Shown: piece after piece, positions 42,138 to 51,819 of the stretch
How positions within the stretch are numbered: position 1 is the stretch's first letter
How the letters are laid out: every line of letters begins with the position of its first letter
Assembly (NCBI RefSeq): GCF_019343475.1
Contig: NZ_CP072453.1
Span: 868,001 to 932,000 of the forward strand
Length of the DNA: 64,000 bases
From: Providencia sp. R33
GTDB taxonomy: Bacteria > Pseudomonadota > Gammaproteobacteria > Enterobacterales > Enterobacteriaceae
Direction: 5' to 3'
Position numbers and translations under genes: made by a program
The notes under the pieces: generated by a model
What the model saw: only the letters and a program-made list of their open reading frames with translations
What the model was told of the DNA's origin: nothing
The model's database searches: none

Positions 42138-44320
42138 TGACACAAAATTCTACTACAGAATTGGTGATGGATAAGGCACCGCAAGCTTTCTCATTAGAAA
42201 TTTATGATGAAAATGTAGGGGTAATTTTCATTGATGTTCCAAATGAAAAGGTCAATACACTGAAAGCTGAATTTGCAGAGCAATTTCTTGCCATCTTACA
42301 AAAAGCACAATCTACTTCGGGCTTAAAAGGGTTAGTGATTGCTTCAGGCAAAAAAGATAACTTTATTGCAGGTGCCGATATTAGCATGATTGCGCATTGT
42401 GAATCGAAGGCGCAAGCTAGTGAGCTATCAAAATCAGGGCATACACTATTTGATAAAATCGATAATTACCCATTACCGATTATTGCCGCTATCCATGGGG
42501 CATGTTTAGGTGGCGGTTTAGAATTGGCATTAGCATGTCATGCAAGGGTTTGCTCAAATAATGATAAAACGCGCCTCGGCTTGCCTGAAGTTCAATTAGG
42601 CTTATTACCTGGCTCTGGTGGTACACAACGCTTACCACGTTTAATTGGTATTCCTTACGCATTGGATTTGATGCTAACAGGACGCCAGTTAAAAGCCAAA
42701 CAAGCGCTTAAATTGGGCCTTGTTGATGATGTTGTCCCTGAGTCAATTTTATTAGATGTCGCCGTTAAAATGGTTAAAAAAGGCGGTATTCAACGGCCAG
42801 CTATTCATTGGCAGCAACGTTTATTGAGCAGTAAATTACTTCGCAACCAAGTATTTAATGGTGCAAAGCAAAAAGTATTGAGTAAAACCAAAGGCCATTA
42901 CCCCGCACCTGAAAAAATTATTTATGCGGTAAAAACGGGGATGAATAAAGGGCTATCTGCAGGGTTTGCAGAAGAAGCCAAAGCATTTGGTGAATTAGCG
43001 ATGTCTCCTGAGTCAGCAGCATTACGCAATTTATTCTTTGCTGTTACTACGTTGAAAAATGAAACAGGTGCACAAGCTGAGCCACTTAACGTTAACCAAG
43101 TAGGAGTGCTAGGTGGAGGGTTAATGGGTGGTGGGATTGCATATGTGAGTGCAACGCAAGGAAAAGTGTCTGTTCGAATTAAAGATATTTCAGAAAAAGG
43201 CATTGCTCAGGCTTTGAAATATAGTTGGGACTTATTGACCCAGCGAGTTAGCAAACGCCGATTATTGGCGCGCGAACGTGCTGCAACAATGGCTAAAATA
43301 TCAGGAACATTGAATTATCAAGGGTTAGAAACCGCTGATCTCATTATTGAGGCTGTTTTTGAAGATTTAGCCCTGAAAAGAAAGATGGTTTCTGATGTCG
43401 AAAAAATGACAAGAAAGGATGTTATTTTTGCATCAAATACATCGTCATTGCCTATTCACCAGATAGCCGCCAATGCGCAACATCCAGAGAGTGTCATTGG
43501 TTTACATTATTTCAGTCCCGTCGATAAAATGCCATTGGTTGAAGTTATTCCGCATAAACAAACGGATGAAACAACGATTGCTACAGTGGTGGCATTCGCT
43601 AAGCGGCAGGGTAAAACGGCAATTGTGGTTGGTGATGATGCGGGCTTTTATGTTAATCGAATTCTTGCCCCTTTTTTATGCGAAGCAGCGCAGTGCCTGA
43701 TTGAAGGCGAGTCTATTGATCATATTGATAGCGCATTGGTTGAGTTTGGCTTCCCTGTAGGGCCGTTTAATTTACTTGATGAAGTTGGTATTGATGTTGG
43801 TACCAAAATTTTACCTATATTGGTTGAACGGTTTGGAGAAAGATTCAAAGCACCAGATATCCTAGATAAAGTGGTTAAAGATGACCGTAAAGGCAAGAAA
43901 AACGGTAAAGGTTTTTATGAGTACGGTCATTCCTCTCCTAAATTACTGTTTTGGAAAAAATCTAAGAAACGACAGGTGGATAAAGCGATTTATTCCCTTA
44001 TAGGTATCACACCAGACAACAAATTAAGTAAAACGGATATCGCTCAGCGTTGTGTGATGATGATGCTAAATGAAGCAGCTCGTTGCCTCGATGAGAAAAT
44101 TATTCGAAGTGCAAGGGATGGCGATGTTGGTGCCGTGTTTGGTATTGGTTTCCCACCATTTTTTGGCGGTCCGTTCAGGTATATGGATAATTTTGGTATT
44201 ACAAAAACCGTTGAGACGCTAAAATCACTTGCAGTACACCATGGTGATAAATTCCAGCCGTGTGACTTATTGTGTCAAATGGCGGAGAACAAACAAACGT
44301 TTTATTCAGCTGGCCAGTAA
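42137..44320 (+). CDS. fadJ: Multifunctional fatty-acid oxidation alpha subunit FadJ
   Basis: FadJ carries enoyl-CoA hydratase, 3-hydroxyacyl-CoA dehydrogenase and epimerase activities. From the ATG at 42137 the protein has 727 residues (E. coli 714). The N-terminal crotonase domain shows AGADISMI, GGGLELALACHAR and GLPEVQLGLLPGSGGTQRLP. The dehydrogenase domain shows VGVLGGGLMGGGIAY, then SNTSSLPIHQIA and the C-terminal GDVGAVFGIGFPPFFGGPFRY. The start overlaps the fadI stop; a 16-codon 5' extension inside fadI is rejected. Confidence 0.96.
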   Translation: MTQNSTTELVMDKAPQAFSLEIYDENVGVIFIDVPNEKVNTLKAEFAEQFLAILQKAQSTSGLKGLVIASGKKDNFIAGADISMIAHCESKAQASELSKSGHTLFDKIDNYPLPIIAAIHGACLGGGLELALACHARVCSNNDKTRLGLPEVQLGLLPGSGGTQRLPRLIGIPYALDLMLTGRQLKAKQALKLGLVDDVVPESILLDVAVKMVKKGGIQRPAIHWQQRLLSSKLLRNQVFNGAKQKVLSKTKGHYPAPEKIIYAVKTGMNKGLSAGFAEEAKAFGELAMSPESAALRNLFFAVTTLKNETGAQAEPLNVNQVGVLGGGLMGGGIAYVSATQGKVSVRIKDISEKGIAQALKYSWDLLTQRVSKRRLLARERAATMAKISGTLNYQGLETADLIIEAVFEDLALKRKMVSDVEKMTRKDVIFASNTSSLPIHQIAANAQHPESVIGLHYFSPVDKMPLVEVIPHKQTDETTIATVVAFAKRQGKTAIVVGDDAGFYVNRILAPFLCEAAQCLIEGESIDHIDSALVEFGFPVGPFNLLDEVGIDVGTKILPILVERFGERFKAPDILDKVVKDDRKGKKNGKGFYEYGHSSPKLLFWKKSKKRQVDKAIYSLIGITPDNKLSKTDIAQRCVMMMLNEAARCLDEKIIRSARDGDVGAVFGIGFPPFFGGPFRYMDNFGITKTVETLKSLAVHHGDKFQPCDLLCQMAENKQTFYSAGQ

Positions 44321-44394
44321 GAATAGTGATAGAGGGCTAGGTCAAAGGGTATTACGCGATAAGCTAGCGATACAGTTGAATTTAAAGAAAAATT

Positions 44395-44438
44395 AAGCCT
44401 GAGCTGAATACGAGTCTATTCAGTTATCAGGCTTTTTT
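44395..44438 (+). terminator. fadIJ terminator
   Basis: AAGCCTGA pairs with TCAGGCTT, with an inner stem CTGAATA/TATTCAG, followed by six T. It lies 75 bases after the fadJ stop. Confidence 0.85.
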
Positions 44439-44638
44439 AATCGGACGATTTAATTAATTGGAGTTATGTTTTGATAAAACACGTTAAAAAAATCAATAAA
44501 AAGTTATTTAAATCATTTTAATTGTCGACCATTTAATGCAGAATCATTTTTCGCCCCAACTGATGGTTACTTTTACAACAATTATCTTAACAAAAAGAAT
44601 AGCCACTTTGAGTAAGTTGGCTACTCAGATGGTGGATT
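44439..44638. other. sixA upstream region
   Basis: About 200 AT-rich bases between the fadIJ terminator and sixA. It presumably holds the sixA promoter; no clear elements and no ORF are seen. Confidence 0.35.
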
Positions 44639-45121
44639 ATGCAAGTTTATATTATGCGTCACGGCGATGCGGCGTTACATGCAGCAAGCGATGCTGAGAG
44701 GCCTTTAACACAAAAGGGAATAGACGAGTCAATATTAATGGCCGAATGGTTGAAAAACCGCGGTATTGTGATTGACACTGTGTTAGTTAGTCCCTATCTA
44801 AGAGCATTACAAACAGAACAAACAGTGAGTAAGCACCTTAAACTGCCATTGCAAAATGAAGTTTTGGCCCAGTTAACGCCAGGTGGAAATGCGGCATTTG
44901 TTGCCGACCATATACGCGACTTAGCAGTGACAGGTGCAAAGGCGATTTTGGTTGTATCCCATTTACCGTTAGTTGGCTACTTGGTGTCAGAACTTTGCCC
45001 GCAGAAAGAACCGCCGATGTTTACAACATCAACGATTGCATGTATTGAATTGGATTTGGTTCATCAAAAAAGCGATGTTGAATGGATGCTGAGCCCATCT
45101 CAGTTGCTATTCGCTAAATAA
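44639..45121 (+). CDS. sixA: Phosphohistidine phosphatase SixA
   Basis: SixA removes phosphate from phosphohistidine proteins and is known to act on the nitrogen PTS protein NPr and on ArcB. The 160-residue protein begins with the histidine-phosphatase motif MRHGDA at residue 6 and has the second histidine in VVSHLPLVGYLV. The length is close to that of E. coli SixA (161). The ATG has GGTGG upstream. It follows fadJ, as in E. coli, but behind a terminator. Confidence 0.93.
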   Translation: MQVYIMRHGDAALHAASDAERPLTQKGIDESILMAEWLKNRGIVIDTVLVSPYLRALQTEQTVSKHLKLPLQNEVLAQLTPGGNAAFVADHIRDLAVTGAKAILVVSHLPLVGYLVSELCPQKEPPMFTTSTIACIELDLVHQKSDVEWMLSPSQLLFAK

Positions 45122-45142
45122 ACCACTCAGTAAATAGAGCAC

Positions 45143-45688
45143 TTAACGGCGAGTGCTCTCTTCAGTTTCAATCAAAAGTAATAAAGCTGCATTGCCGCCC
45201 CATTCTTTAGGTGCTTGGTGAAATGCAATAATATCAGGATGTTGTGCAAGCCATAGTGGTGTCTGTTGCTTCAGTATATGTTTACCATGTCCATGCATGA
45301 TGCAGGCACAATACACATTTTCACGCCTGCAAGCGGCTATCAATGCGCCGATTTCTTGCTTTGCTTCCATTTGGGTCAAGCCGTGCAAATCAAGGAACAG
45401 CTCAGGCGTATAGTCCCCTCGACGTAATTTTTTTAGTTCATAAGGGTTAGAGTCAGGTTTTAAATAACGAGTTGGACCTTCATTGTCTAGTTGCGGCTGA
45501 AATTCGTCCGAAAAGTAGAAAGATGCATCGACTTGTTCTTGTTTCACTTTTCTATCAGAAGGTTGCGTGACTTTCATACGCATAGGAGCATGCAGGACTT
45601 GATCCTGATTAATTTTTTTTGCGCCGCGTATTGCTTCTTTAAATAGATGAATTTCATCATCTTTTAGTCCAAATTTATTTTTCGTCAT
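45143..45688 (-). CDS. smrB: Endonuclease SmrB (ribosome collision rescue)
   Basis: SmrB cleaves mRNA between collided ribosomes. From the ATG at 45688 the protein has 181 residues. The N-terminal part matches the family hook region (FKEAIRGAKKINQDQVLHAP). The Smr domain carries LFLDLHGLTQMEAKQE and the catalytic ACIMHGHGKHILKQQTPLWL. It agrees closely with E. coli SmrB (YfcN). A frame 25 codons longer upstream is rejected. In E. coli it is divergent from prmB; here the hut cluster lies between. Confidence 0.93.
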   Translation of the reverse strand: MTKNKFGLKDDEIHLFKEAIRGAKKINQDQVLHAPMRMKVTQPSDRKVKQEQVDASFYFSDEFQPQLDNEGPTRYLKPDSNPYELKKLRRGDYTPELFLDLHGLTQMEAKQEIGALIAACRRENVYCACIMHGHGKHILKQQTPLWLAQHPDIIAFHQAPKEWGGNAALLLLIETEESTRR

Positions 45689-45809
45689 TTTAATAATATG
45701 TATAGAGTCATTTTTCTGGTCTCTAGTGTAACCTATTTTAAAGTGGGATGGAGACAAAAGCATTTTTTAGCGTGACATAACAAAATTGCCACCTTTTAAG
45801 TCACAGAGA

Positions 45810-45847
45810 TTGACAAATGGTGTGTAACTAGTCTAATTGTATATACA
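45810..45847 (+). promoter_or_regulatory. hutI promoter with HutC-like operator
   Basis: TTGACA (45810-45815) and TCTAAT (45832-45837) are spaced by 16 bases. Directly after the -10 box lies the palindrome TGTATATACA (45838-45847), identical to that at the hutU promoter. Known HutC operators in other bacteria have a TGTATATACA core. Confidence 0.72.
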
Positions 45848-45906
45848 TATCTATACCATTATTTTTCAAACTAATAAATAAACCTGCCACGACAATAGGA
45901 AAACTG

Positions 45907-47145
45907 ATGTTATTTAAAACGCTACCACAAGATGTGATCTGGCGTCATGGTCGTATCGCGACAATGGATTCAGATCGGATTGAGCCTTATGGGTTCATCG
46001 AAAACCATGACATTGTCGTTCGTGATAACCAAATTATTGCGATTTTACCGCCAGAAGAAATTGAGCAAAACCAATGTCAGGTTATTGATATAAAAGGGAA
46101 TTTAATCACTCCTGGTTTGATTGATTGCCATACTCATTTAGTCTTTGGCGGTGATCGCGCTTCTGAATGGGAGCAGCGTATGAATGGTGTTTCTTATGAA
46201 ACTATAAGCGCACAGGGTGGTGGAATTAACTCAACTGTTCGTGCTACAAGGCAGATGAGCGAAACAGCGTTATTTGAAAAAGCACAGCCAAGGTTAGAAG
46301 CATTAATTCGTGAAGGTGTGACGTGCATTGAAATGAAATCTGGTTATGGGCTTGATTATCAAAACGAAGAAAAACAATTGAGGGTCGCAAAAAAATTACT
46401 TGCAGAATATCCTATTTCCATTTCTTCAACGCTATTATCTGCTCATACGGTGCCGCCAGAATTTAAAGGTAAGCCAGACGAATATATTGACCTTATTTGC
46501 CAAAAAATTATGCCCGAATTATGGAATAAGGGGTTATTTGATGCTGTTGATGTGTTTTGTGAAAGCGTTGGTTTTTCTCTTAAGCAAAGTGAGAAATTAT
46601 TTGCCGCTGCCCAGCAATTAGGCATACCGGTGAAAGGGCATGTTGAGCAATTATCTAATCTCGGCGGGAGTGAGTTGGTTGCACGTTATCATGGTCTATC
46701 GGTTGACCATATTGAGCACTTAGATTTAGCTGGAATTAAAGCTCTCAAAGAAAGTGGGACAGTCGCTGTGTTGTTACCTGGTGCATTTTATTTTTTGCGA
46801 GAAACGAAGTTGCCACCAATTGATTTATTACGTGAACACCAAGTACCAATAGCGATATCGACAGATTTTAACCCAGGAACCAGCCCATTTGCATCATTAC
46901 GTCTGATCATGAACATGGCGGCGGTATTATTTAAATTAACGCCAGAGGAAATCTGGGCTGGAGTGACCCGCCATGCAGCAAAAGCCTTAGGCAAAGAACA
47001 TACCCATGGTCAGTTAAAAGCTGGTTTTGCCGCAGATTTTATTGTTTGGAATGCTAAAGAGCCTGTAGAAATGATATATGAGCAGGGGAGTAATCCGATG
47101 CTCATGCGGGTCTATCAAGGGCGTATTACACATGATAACCAATAA
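45907..47145 (+). CDS. hutI: Imidazolonepropionase HutI
   Basis: HutI hydrolyses imidazolone propionate to formiminoglutamate, the third step of histidine breakdown. The 412-residue protein is an amidohydrolase with the metal motif LIDCHTHLVFGGDR near residue 75, IEMKSGYGLDY, KGHVEQLSN and DHIEHLD, and the family aspartate in STDFNPGTSP. The length is typical. It is the first gene of the hut cluster and probably its own transcription unit with the promoter at 45810. Confidence 0.95.
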   Translation: MLFKTLPQDVIWRHGRIATMDSDRIEPYGFIENHDIVVRDNQIIAILPPEEIEQNQCQVIDIKGNLITPGLIDCHTHLVFGGDRASEWEQRMNGVSYETISAQGGGINSTVRATRQMSETALFEKAQPRLEALIREGVTCIEMKSGYGLDYQNEEKQLRVAKKLLAEYPISISSTLLSAHTVPPEFKGKPDEYIDLICQKIMPELWNKGLFDAVDVFCESVGFSLKQSEKLFAAAQQLGIPVKGHVEQLSNLGGSELVARYHGLSVDHIEHLDLAGIKALKESGTVAVLLPGAFYFLRETKLPPIDLLREHQVPIAISTDFNPGTSPFASLRLIMNMAAVLFKLTPEEIWAGVTRHAAKALGKEHTHGQLKAGFAADFIVWNAKEPVEMIYEQGSNPMLMRVYQGRITHDNQ

Positions 47146-47224
47146 TATTGATAACCGTTAGCATAAAAAAAGACATTTAAATTGGCGTGATAATCGCCAT
47201 AATTAATTAATAAAGTTCTTATTG

Positions 47225-47256
47225 CTGTATATAGTGTAAGTGGTCACTATATACAG
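47225..47256 (+). promoter_or_regulatory. 12-bp inverted repeat with HutC-like half-sites, upstream of hutC
   Basis: CTGTATATAGTG (47225-47236) and CACTATATACAG (47245-47256) are perfect inverted arms with an 8-base spacer. Each arm contains the TGTATATA half of the palindrome seen at the other hut promoters. It may be an autoregulatory operator for hutC. The 302-base gap from hutI to hutC is otherwise empty. Confidence 0.55.
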
Positions 47257-47447
47257 GCAGTATTTTATTTTCTATTTTTTATCAAGCATTATTGTTTAAT
47301 TACACAACTAACGTGTTTTAAATATGATGAATTTTATTCGCGACTGTCAGGATGACGATATCCGATAGCACTCAGGCCGTGTTGCGTAATGATGATTGAA
47401 ATAGCATACGCACATTCAAGATTTTAATGACTAATTTGGAATGAACT

Positions 47448-48179
47448 GTGACAGCCGAACAAAAAAATAAACAAGGAACGCCAGTTCCACTCTATTTGCA
47501 AGTTAAACAATCAATCATTGAAAAAATACACACTGCACAGTGGCGTACAAATGACCGTATTCCTTCTGAATCTGAACTTGTTTCTCAATTTCAATGTAGC
47601 CGAATGACGGCTAATCGTGCTTTAAGAGAATTAACAGCAGAAGGGTTGCTTGTTCGTTTACAAGGTGTCGGGACGTTTGTTGCTGAACCGAAAGGGCAAT
47701 CTGCATTATTTGAAATTCACAGTATTGAAGCTGAAATTATTGAGAGAAACCATAAGTACAGCTGTCGGATCATTAAATTAGAAGAAATACAGGCTTCCAC
47801 AGCATTAGCCAGTGAACTTAATATTTCCCCTGAAACTCTGGTGTTTCATTCGGTTATTGTTCACATGGAAAATGATGTGCCAGTCCAAATCGAAGACCGT
47901 TATGTGAATGCATTAGCCGCCCCTGATTACCTTAAGCAGAATTTTTTATCGATTACCCCCCATGATTATTTATCACAAGTGGCACCATTGACTCAAGGTG
48001 AGCATATTGTTGAAGCTGTTGAGGCTGATGAACGCTCAGCGAGGCTATTACAAATCAACACTGGAGCATCCTGCTTATTGATTACTCGACGTACGTGGTC
48101 ACAAGCATTTATTGTCACTAGCACTAAATTATTGTTTCCTGGGAATCGCTATAAACTTAAAGGTAGTTTTTCCTCTTAA
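47448..48179 (+). CDS. hutC: Histidine utilisation repressor HutC
   Basis: HutC is a GntR-family repressor (HutC subfamily) that is released by urocanate. The 243-residue protein has the winged helix PLYLQVKQSIIEKIHTAQW, SESELVSQFQCSRMTANRALRELTAEGLLVRLQGVGTFVA and a C-terminal UTRA ligand domain with PVQIEDRYVNALAAPDYL. The start is a GTG at 47448. It is located in the hut cluster between hutI and hutU, and palindromic operators precede hutI, hutU and hutC itself. Confidence 0.93.
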   Translation: MTAEQKNKQGTPVPLYLQVKQSIIEKIHTAQWRTNDRIPSESELVSQFQCSRMTANRALRELTAEGLLVRLQGVGTFVAEPKGQSALFEIHSIEAEIIERNHKYSCRIIKLEEIQASTALASELNISPETLVFHSVIVHMENDVPVQIEDRYVNALAAPDYLKQNFLSITPHDYLSQVAPLTQGEHIVEAVEADERSARLLQINTGASCLLITRRTWSQAFIVTSTKLLFPGNRYKLKGSFSS

Positions 48180-48504
48180 TTTGTTAATTTATAAACGGAA
48201 TTTTGTATAACGCAAATTTCCGTTTACCATCCATTAAACGTAATTCTTCATTTTTATCCCCTACCCACAAAGTGTAAATTTGTTGTGAAATAAATGTGAT
48301 CGCGCAGGCAAATTTAGAAGAAAAAAACAGCGTTAACAAAAAGCGCAAAACACTTATCTCAATGTTTTATAAAATAAAAAAACCTTTTTATATCAAATTT
48401 TTTTAATTTTTATGTTAAAAAATGGATTGATCGTACATGTATATACAACTATATCTATATAAACATGAATGGTATCCAATGATTCGATGAAAGAGGGTAT
48501 ATAA
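48180..48504 (+). promoter_or_regulatory. hutU promoter region with HutC-like operator
   Basis: TTGATC (48427-48432) and TATATC (48450-48455) are spaced by 17 bases. The palindrome TGTATATACA (48438-48447) sits between them, where a bound repressor would block RNA polymerase. Two TGTGA half-sites (48284 and 48295) 11 bases apart recall weak CRP binding. The rest of the gap holds no gene. Confidence 0.65.
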
Positions 48505-50184
48505 GTGACTGCACTGAATAATAAATACAGAAATATAGAAATTAGAGCGCCGCACGGAAATACATTAACGGCAAAAAGTTGGTTGACGGAAGCGCCACTG
48601 CGAATGTTAATGAATAACCTTGACCCTGATGTTGCTGAAAACCCCCATGAACTGGTGGTGTATGGGGGAATTGGCCGCGCTGCACGTAATTGGCAATGTT
48701 ATGACCAAATCATTGAATCATTAAAACAACTTGAACATGACGAAACGCTGCTTGTCCAATCAGGCAAGCCGGTCGGCGTATTTAAAACGCATTCGAATGC
48801 ACCACGTGTATTAATTGCTAACTCAAACTTAGTACCACACTGGGCAAATTGGGAGCATTTCAATGAGCTCGATGCGAAAGGTTTAGCAATGTATGGGCAA
48901 ATGACGGCGGGAAGTTGGATTTACATTGGCAGTCAAGGAATTGTGCAAGGGACCTATGAAACATTTGTCGAAGCTGCACGCCAACATTTTAATGGTGATT
49001 TAACGGGTCGTTGGGTGTTAACGGCTGGGTTAGGTGGAATGGGCGGTGCTCAACCATTAGCAGCCACATTAGCAGGGGCCTGTTCACTCAATATTGAATG
49101 CCAACAAAGTCGTATCGATTTTCGTTTAAGAACTCACTACGTTGACGAGCAAGCAACTGATCTTGATGACGCACTTGCTCGTATCAAAGAATACACCGCG
49201 CAAGGTAAAGCCATTTCTATTGCTTTGTGTGCAAATGCCGCGGAAGTTCTGCCTGAGCTGGTTAAACGAGGTGTGAAACCTGATATGGTGACCGATCAAA
49301 CCAGTGCTCATGACCCACTAAATGGCTATTTACCGATTGGAATGACGTGGGATGAATACAGAGAGCAAAGCGTAAAAGACCCACAAGGTACTGCGTTAGC
49401 TGCGAAAAAATCCATGGCTGAACACGTCAAAGCGATGTTAGCGTTTAAAAAACAAGGCATTCCAACGTTTGATTATGGCAATAATATTCGCCAAATGGCA
49501 TTGGAGATGGGCGTCGAAAATGCATTTGATTTCCCAGGTTTTGTTCCTGCGTATATCCGCCCGTTATTTTGCCGTGGAATTGGCCCATTCCGTTGGGTAG
49601 CTTTATCAGGTGACCCTGAGGATATTTATAAAACGGATGCCAAAGTTAAAGAATTATTACCAGATGACAAACATTTACACCGCTGGCTTGATATGGCGCG
49701 TGAGCGTATTAGCTTCCAAGGATTACCTGCACGTATTTGCTGGGTAGGGCTAGGTGATAGAGCAAAACTCGGCTTAGCATTCAATGAGATGGTCAGAAGT
49801 GGTGAGGTTTCCGCACCCATAGTCATTGGGCGCGACCATTTAGACTCAGGCTCTGTCGCAAGTCCAAACCGTGAAACAGAATCCATGAAAGATGGCTCTG
49901 ATGCCGTATCAGATTGGCCATTACTCAATGCATTATTGAATACAGCTAGTGGCGCTACGTGGGTTTCACTACACCATGGTGGTGGCGTTGGTATGGGCTT
50001 TTCACAACATTCAGGTGTCGTCATTGTGTGTGACGGAACCGATGAAGCGGCTGAACGCATTGCGCGTGTGCTTCACAATGACCCTGCAACAGGGGTTATG
50101 CGCCATGCGGATGCAGGGTATGAGATTGCAATTGATTGTGCGAAAGAAAAAAACCTTAATTTACCTATGATTAAAACTCGCTAA
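48505..50184 (+). CDS. hutU: Urocanate hydratase HutU
   Basis: HutU adds water to urocanate with tightly bound NAD+, the second step of the pathway. The 559-residue protein has the family patterns YGGIGRAARNW near the N-terminus, NSNLVPHWANWEHF, and the NAD site GLGGMGGAQPLAATLAGA. The C-terminal half has SLHHGGGVGMGFSQHSG. Length is as usual. The start is a GTG after AAGAGGG. It precedes hutH by three bases or about a dozen, depending on the hutH start, so the two are co-transcribed. Confidence 0.96.
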   Translation: MTALNNKYRNIEIRAPHGNTLTAKSWLTEAPLRMLMNNLDPDVAENPHELVVYGGIGRAARNWQCYDQIIESLKQLEHDETLLVQSGKPVGVFKTHSNAPRVLIANSNLVPHWANWEHFNELDAKGLAMYGQMTAGSWIYIGSQGIVQGTYETFVEAARQHFNGDLTGRWVLTAGLGGMGGAQPLAATLAGACSLNIECQQSRIDFRLRTHYVDEQATDLDDALARIKEYTAQGKAISIALCANAAEVLPELVKRGVKPDMVTDQTSAHDPLNGYLPIGMTWDEYREQSVKDPQGTALAAKKSMAEHVKAMLAFKKQGIPTFDYGNNIRQMALEMGVENAFDFPGFVPAYIRPLFCRGIGPFRWVALSGDPEDIYKTDAKVKELLPDDKHLHRWLDMARERISFQGLPARICWVGLGDRAKLGLAFNEMVRSGEVSAPIVIGRDHLDSGSVASPNRETESMKDGSDAVSDWPLLNALLNTASGATWVSLHHGGGVGMGFSQHSGVVIVCDGTDEAAERIARVLHNDPATGVMRHADAGYEIAIDCAKEKNLNLPMIKTR

Positions 50185-50196
50185 GGAGTGCCATTA

Positions 50197-51729
50197 ATGA
50201 CTAAGTTAACTATCCATCCAGGAAAAATGACACTCGATGAGCTACGTATTGTTTTCCAACAAACAGTGACCGTTTCCCTTGATAAACGCGCACAAGCTGC
50301 GATTGAGAAAAGCGTTGCAACCGTCAATAAGATCATCGCGGAAGATAAAACTGCATATGGTATCAATACAGGTTTTGGCTTGCTTGCAAACACCCGTATT
50401 GCCACGAAAGATTTGCAGTCATTACAACGTTCTATTGTGATGTCCCATGCGGCAGGTGTTGGCGAACCACTTGATGATGAACTGGTTCGCTTGATTATGG
50501 TTCTAAAGATCAATAGCTTAGCGAGAGGGTTTTCAGGTATCCGCCTTGAAGTCATTAATGCGCTGATCGCATTAGTGAATGCGCAAGTTTATCCGTTCAT
50601 TCCAGCTAAGGGTTCTGTTGGGGCATCAGGAGATTTAGCGCCTTTAGCACATATGAGTTTGATTTTATTAGGCGAAGGTAAAGCACGTTTTGAAGGTAAA
50701 TGGATTTCAGCGAAGAAAGCACTGGAAAAAGCAGGCCTGTCGCCACTGAAGTTAGAAGCCAAAGAAGGTTTGGCATTATTAAATGGAACGCAAACCTCAA
50801 CTGCATTTGCGCTTAAAGGGTTATTCGAAGCGGAAAAACTCCTGCTTTCAGGTATTGTTTGCGGTGCATTAAGTGTTGAAGCCACGCTAGGTTCACGTAA
50901 ACCATTTGACCCACGTGTACAAGAAGTTCGTGGGCAAAAGGGGCAAATCGATGTGGCAGCAATGTTCCGTGAAATTTTATCGCCAACGAGTGAATTAGCT
51001 AAATCCCACGAAAATTGCGTAAAAGTGCAAGATCCATATTCACTACGTTGCCAACCGCAGGTGATGGGTGCTTGTTTAACGCAAATTCGCCAAGCAGCTG
51101 AAGTGATTTTAATTGAATCGAATGCAGTGTCAGATAACCCGCTGGTCTTTACTGACAATGGCGACATTATTTCAGGCGGGAACTTCCACGCAGAGCCTGT
51201 GGCAATGGCATCAGATAATATTGCTCTTGCTCTGGCTGAAATAGGTGCATTGTCAGAACGCCGTATTGCATTATTAATGGACACACATATGTCCCAATTA
51301 CCGCCATTCCTTGTCAATAATGGCGGTGTGAATTCGGGCTTTATGATTGCGCAGGTGACTGCCGCTGCATTAGCAAGCGAAAACAAAGCATTAGCACACC
51401 CATCTAGCGTTGATAGCTTGCCAACTTCTGCAAATCAGGAAGACCATGTGTCAATGGCACCTGCAGCGGGTCGTCGCTTATGGGAGATGGCAAAAAACGT
51501 CACGGGTATCTTGGCAATAGAGTGGTTATCCGCTTGTCAGGGTATGGATTTCCGTGAAGGGTTAAAATCCAGTGAAGCACTCGAAAAAGCACGCAAAACA
51601 CTGCGTGATCAAGTGTCTTATTATGATAAAGACCGCTATTTTGCCCCTGATATTGAAGCGGCAATTAACCTCATTAATCAACACAAACTCTCAACACTCT
51701 TTACGGTAGGGACCGTCTTCCCTAAATAG
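50197..51729 (+). CDS. hutH: Histidine ammonia-lyase HutH
   Basis: HutH removes ammonia from histidine to give urocanate, the first step. The 510-residue protein has the Ala143-Ser144-Gly145 triad in GSVGASGDLAPLAH, which cyclises to the MIO cofactor. It also has YGINTGFG at residues 54-61 and QDPYSLRCQPQVMG in the C-terminal part. The start chosen is the ATG at 50197, eight bases after AAGGAG; a GTG at 50188 inside that site is less likely. It forms a pair with hutU. Confidence 0.97.
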   Translation: MTKLTIHPGKMTLDELRIVFQQTVTVSLDKRAQAAIEKSVATVNKIIAEDKTAYGINTGFGLLANTRIATKDLQSLQRSIVMSHAAGVGEPLDDELVRLIMVLKINSLARGFSGIRLEVINALIALVNAQVYPFIPAKGSVGASGDLAPLAHMSLILLGEGKARFEGKWISAKKALEKAGLSPLKLEAKEGLALLNGTQTSTAFALKGLFEAEKLLLSGIVCGALSVEATLGSRKPFDPRVQEVRGQKGQIDVAAMFREILSPTSELAKSHENCVKVQDPYSLRCQPQVMGACLTQIRQAAEVILIESNAVSDNPLVFTDNGDIISGGNFHAEPVAMASDNIALALAEIGALSERRIALLMDTHMSQLPPFLVNNGGVNSGFMIAQVTAAALASENKALAHPSSVDSLPTSANQEDHVSMAPAAGRRLWEMAKNVTGILAIEWLSACQGMDFREGLKSSEALEKARKTLRDQVSYYDKDRYFAPDIEAAINLINQHKLSTLFTVGTVFPK

Positions 51730-51746
51730 CACATCAAGCAAATAAA

Positions 51747-51773
51747 AGGTGGCCGGCAATGTATCGGCCACCT
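51747..51773 (+). other. Hairpin between hutH and hutT
   Basis: AGGTGGCCG/CGGCCACCT is a perfect 9-bp stem with a 9-base loop and no T-run. It may set the level of hutT or stabilise the hutUH transcript. Confidence 0.55.
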
Positions 51774-51819
51774 GAAGTATTTATCTGCACGACTAATAAA
51801 ATAATACGAAGGATAAATC